Of a stretch of DNA of 50,476 nt, positions 48,929-50,476 are shown piece after piece. A program made the translations under genes and the position numbers. Source of the stretch: Xylanimonas cellulosilytica (GTDB lineage Bacteria; Actinomycetota; Actinomycetes; Actinomycetales; Actinomycetaceae); NCBI GenBank assembly GCA_001072465.1, contig JVKM01000056.1, forward strand, positions 159,390 through 209,865, in the 5' to 3' direction. The notes under the pieces were generated by a model, which searched no databases, was not told where the DNA came from, and saw only the letters and a program-made list of their open reading frames with translations. Position 1 is the first letter of the stretch; each line of letters opens with the position of its first letter.

Positions 48929-50476
48929 ATGGTTGCGTTGAAGAGTAGTCGGCTTAGCGCACTTCTTGTAGCTTTCGCTCTAGTATTGAGCTTCTTTGGT
49001 GCTCTGCAGCTGTTGACGACCCGCACGGCGTCGGCGACGGCGCTTGCGTGTCCTGCCCCCACGACGAACGTCAATGACAAGGTTGATCTCGACTGGGACA
49101 ACCTGCAGCTGGTCAATCCCCAGGGTGCGGAAGCGAAGACAATCGCGAACCTGTGGGACGTCGGTGTGAAGCTGCCGTGGAAGACGAACGGTGCTGTCAA
49201 GGCCGGCGACTTCTTCACCTACGACGCGACCGTCGCCGAGGCGAACACGGGTCAGGTGATCCTGCGCCCCACAGCCGAGCGTACCTTTGACGTTCGTTCC
49301 GCAACCGGCGTTGTCATCGGCTGCGGCACCTGGGGGACCGACGGTATCGTCACCGTCGTCTTCAACGAGAACGCTGACTCGGCCGCCGAGTGGGCGGGCT
49401 CCGTGACGACGAGCGCCATGATTCAGTACACCGGCCCCGCCAACGAGAACTTCGTGGTGAAGGTCGGCAACAAGGTGGTCTCGCGCAAGGTCAACATGGT
49501 CGTGCGTCCCACCGGTGAAGCGCGCACTGTCAAGGAGGGCTGGATTGGCCTGAACGACAGCGAGGATGGCGATGAGAACAAGGCCATCATGTGGCGCGTG
49601 ATCCTGCCGGCCGGTGATAAGGCCGTGACCGGCGCGTCGATCGTCGACGAGGTTCCCGCCGGTGAAAACTGGAGCTACGACTGCGACACGGTGAAGGACT
49701 ACGTCAAGAAGCACACCTTTGTCGTCGTTGATCCGACCACGCCCGAGGGTAAGCGTCAGAGCAAGGACACCTCGAAGGGTGCCTTCGGTGCCGCGTCCAC
49801 AGTCGAGTGCACGCCTCAGAAGCTGACCGTGACCTTCCCTGAGATCCCCGCGAACCAGTCGGCGATCGTCGAGTTCCCGACTCGCGTCGAGGGGGCCAAG
49901 CGTGCCTCTGACATCGTTGGTAAGTTCTCCAACACCGTGGAGTTCAACGTGCCCGGCAAGAAGGTTTCCCCCGTCACGAAGGTGGTTCGTTTTGGCGCCG
50001 TTGCGGATGCCTTCGCGCACCAGACCTTCTCCGTGACGAAGAAGGTTGACGGCGAGCTCCCCGACAACGCGAAGGACCTCGAGTACACCCTCAACATCAC
50101 GCTGAAGAACGATGCGGATCCGTCGGTCAACAAGACCTACCAGGCGACCGTCAAGGCCGGTAAGAGCTACAGCTACCCGGGCGCACTTCCCCTGGGCACC
50201 GAGGTCACCGTCTCTGAGGGCGACCTGCCCTCCGCCGACGGCGTCACCTGGAACGAGGCCGAGAGCCGCGTGTTCGATACCGCGCAGGGCGTCACCCTCA
50301 AGGCCAACAACCGCGAGGCGACCTTCAAGCTCAGCGAGGATCAACTCTTTGCACTGAACCTGAACAACAAGCTGGTCCCTACGCCTAAGCCCACCCCGAC
50401 GCCGACGCCCACGCCTGAGCCGACGCCTACCCCGACGCCCACGCCTGAGCCGACGCCTACCCCGACGCCGACCCCG
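48929..50476 (+). CDS. LAXTG-type surface protein, paralogue of the preceding gene (3' truncated by window end)
   Basis: ATG 48929 with AGGAG upstream opens a frame that continues to the last base, 516 codons. The signal peptide is about 1-38 (MVALKSSRLSALLVAFALVL...). The body repeats the paralogue: PAPTTNVNDKVDLDWDN, VIGCGTWGTDGIVTVVFNE, then AIMWRVILPAGDKAVTGASI, and the DUF5979-like AHQTFSVTKKVDGELP. All four cysteines are kept. The PTPTPTPEPTP stretch begins at about residue 483 and is still running at the edge, longer and more regular than in its neighbour. The sortase motif and membrane anchor should lie beyond the window. Absent its end, anchoring is inferred from the paralogue. Confidence 0.85.
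   Translation, partial: MVALKSSRLSALLVAFALVLSFFGALQLLTTRTASATALACPAPTTNVNDKVDLDWDNLQLVNPQGAEAKTIANLWDVGVKLPWKTNGAVKAGDFFTYDATVAEANTGQVILRPTAERTFDVRSATGVVIGCGTWGTDGIVTVVFNENADSAAEWAGSVTTSAMIQYTGPANENFVVKVGNKVVSRKVNMVVRPTGEARTVKEGWIGLNDSEDGDENKAIMWRVILPAGDKAVTGASIVDEVPAGENWSYDCDTVKDYVKKHTFVVVDPTTPEGKRQSKDTSKGAFGAASTVECTPQKLTVTFPEIPANQSAIVEFPTRVEGAKRASDIVGKFSNTVEFNVPGKKVSPVTKVVRFGAVADAFAHQTFSVTKKVDGELPDNAKDLEYTLNITLKNDADPSVNKTYQATVKAGKSYSYPGALPLGTEVTVSEGDLPSADGVTWNEAESRVFDTAQGVTLKANNREATFKLSEDQLFALNLNNKLVPTPKPTPTPTPTPEPTPTPTPTPEPTPTPTPTP
50411..50470 (+). repeat. Tandem 30-bp Pro/Thr-coding repeat
   Basis: Two copies of a 30-bp unit (50411-50440 and 50441-50470) differ at one base and encode TPEPTPTPTP. 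The pattern continues to the window edge. Copy-number change would lengthen or shorten the stalk of the surface protein in frame. Confidence 0.85.

Overview
The window is high-GC actinobacterial DNA, most likely Actinomycetaceae (Schaalia/Actinomyces type). This is an inference from three things: the codon bias, a set of actinobacteria-specific families (SepH, DUF4193, DUF3710, DUF3159, DUF3000, DUF5998), and LAXTG-anchored surface proteins. No plasmid, phage, insertion sequence or CRISPR array is visible.

Layout. 1-1.1 kb: two small minus-strand genes, one of them a coiled-coil protein ending in an L7/L12-like domain. 1.3-9.6 kb, plus strand: folC with a long acidic N-terminal extension, dhaK-dhaL-dhaM (PTS-driven dihydroxyacetone kinase), ndk and smc. 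9.6-11.4 kb, minus strand: an ABC exporter pair resembling HrtAB. 11.6-25 kb: topoisomerase IV is split over two loci, parE at 12.1 kb and parC at 22.5 kb. Between them lie two tandem double-GNAT acetyltransferases, a sugar porter/PfkB kinase operon, and a small type VII (ESX)-like locus with a frameshifted WXG100-like gene, a large partner with a Gly-rich tail and a mycosin-like protease. 25-42.7 kb: a conserved actinobacterial housekeeping block (DUF5998, a phosphodiesterase-like enzyme, SepH, DUF4193, DUF3710, an OB-fold protein, DUF3159, two TrkA/RCK proteins, a KimA-like permease, a TRAM methyltransferase, dxs, RNase D, DUF3000). From memory its gene order is close to mycobacterial Rv2699c-Rv2680; a ClC antiporter and an S9 peptidase are inserted in it. 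42.8-45.6 kb: glgX and a five-tRNA cluster (Gly, Val, Gly, Cys, Val) with a strong terminator. 45.6-46.7 kb: noncoding DNA with three arrays of 19-20 bp degenerate repeats, one of them a precisely phased inverted array. 46.7 kb to the end: two tandem paralogous surface proteins, the second cut by the window edge.

How it fits together. Carbon entry is represented by sugar uptake plus fructokinase-like phosphorylation, PEP-driven dihydroxyacetone phosphorylation and glycogen debranching. Potassium homeostasis is suggested by a KimA-type permease divergent from two RCK subunits. Chromosome topology and segregation are covered by topoisomerase IV and SMC, division by SepH, and isoprenoid and folate supply by dxs and folC. 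Cell-surface functions are the LAXTG proteins and the ESX-like locus.

The strongest candidates for something undescribed are the 20-bp phased inverted repeat array at 45681-45898, the ESX-like locus with its frameshift and compositional mosaic, and the KimA-plus-RCK arrangement.
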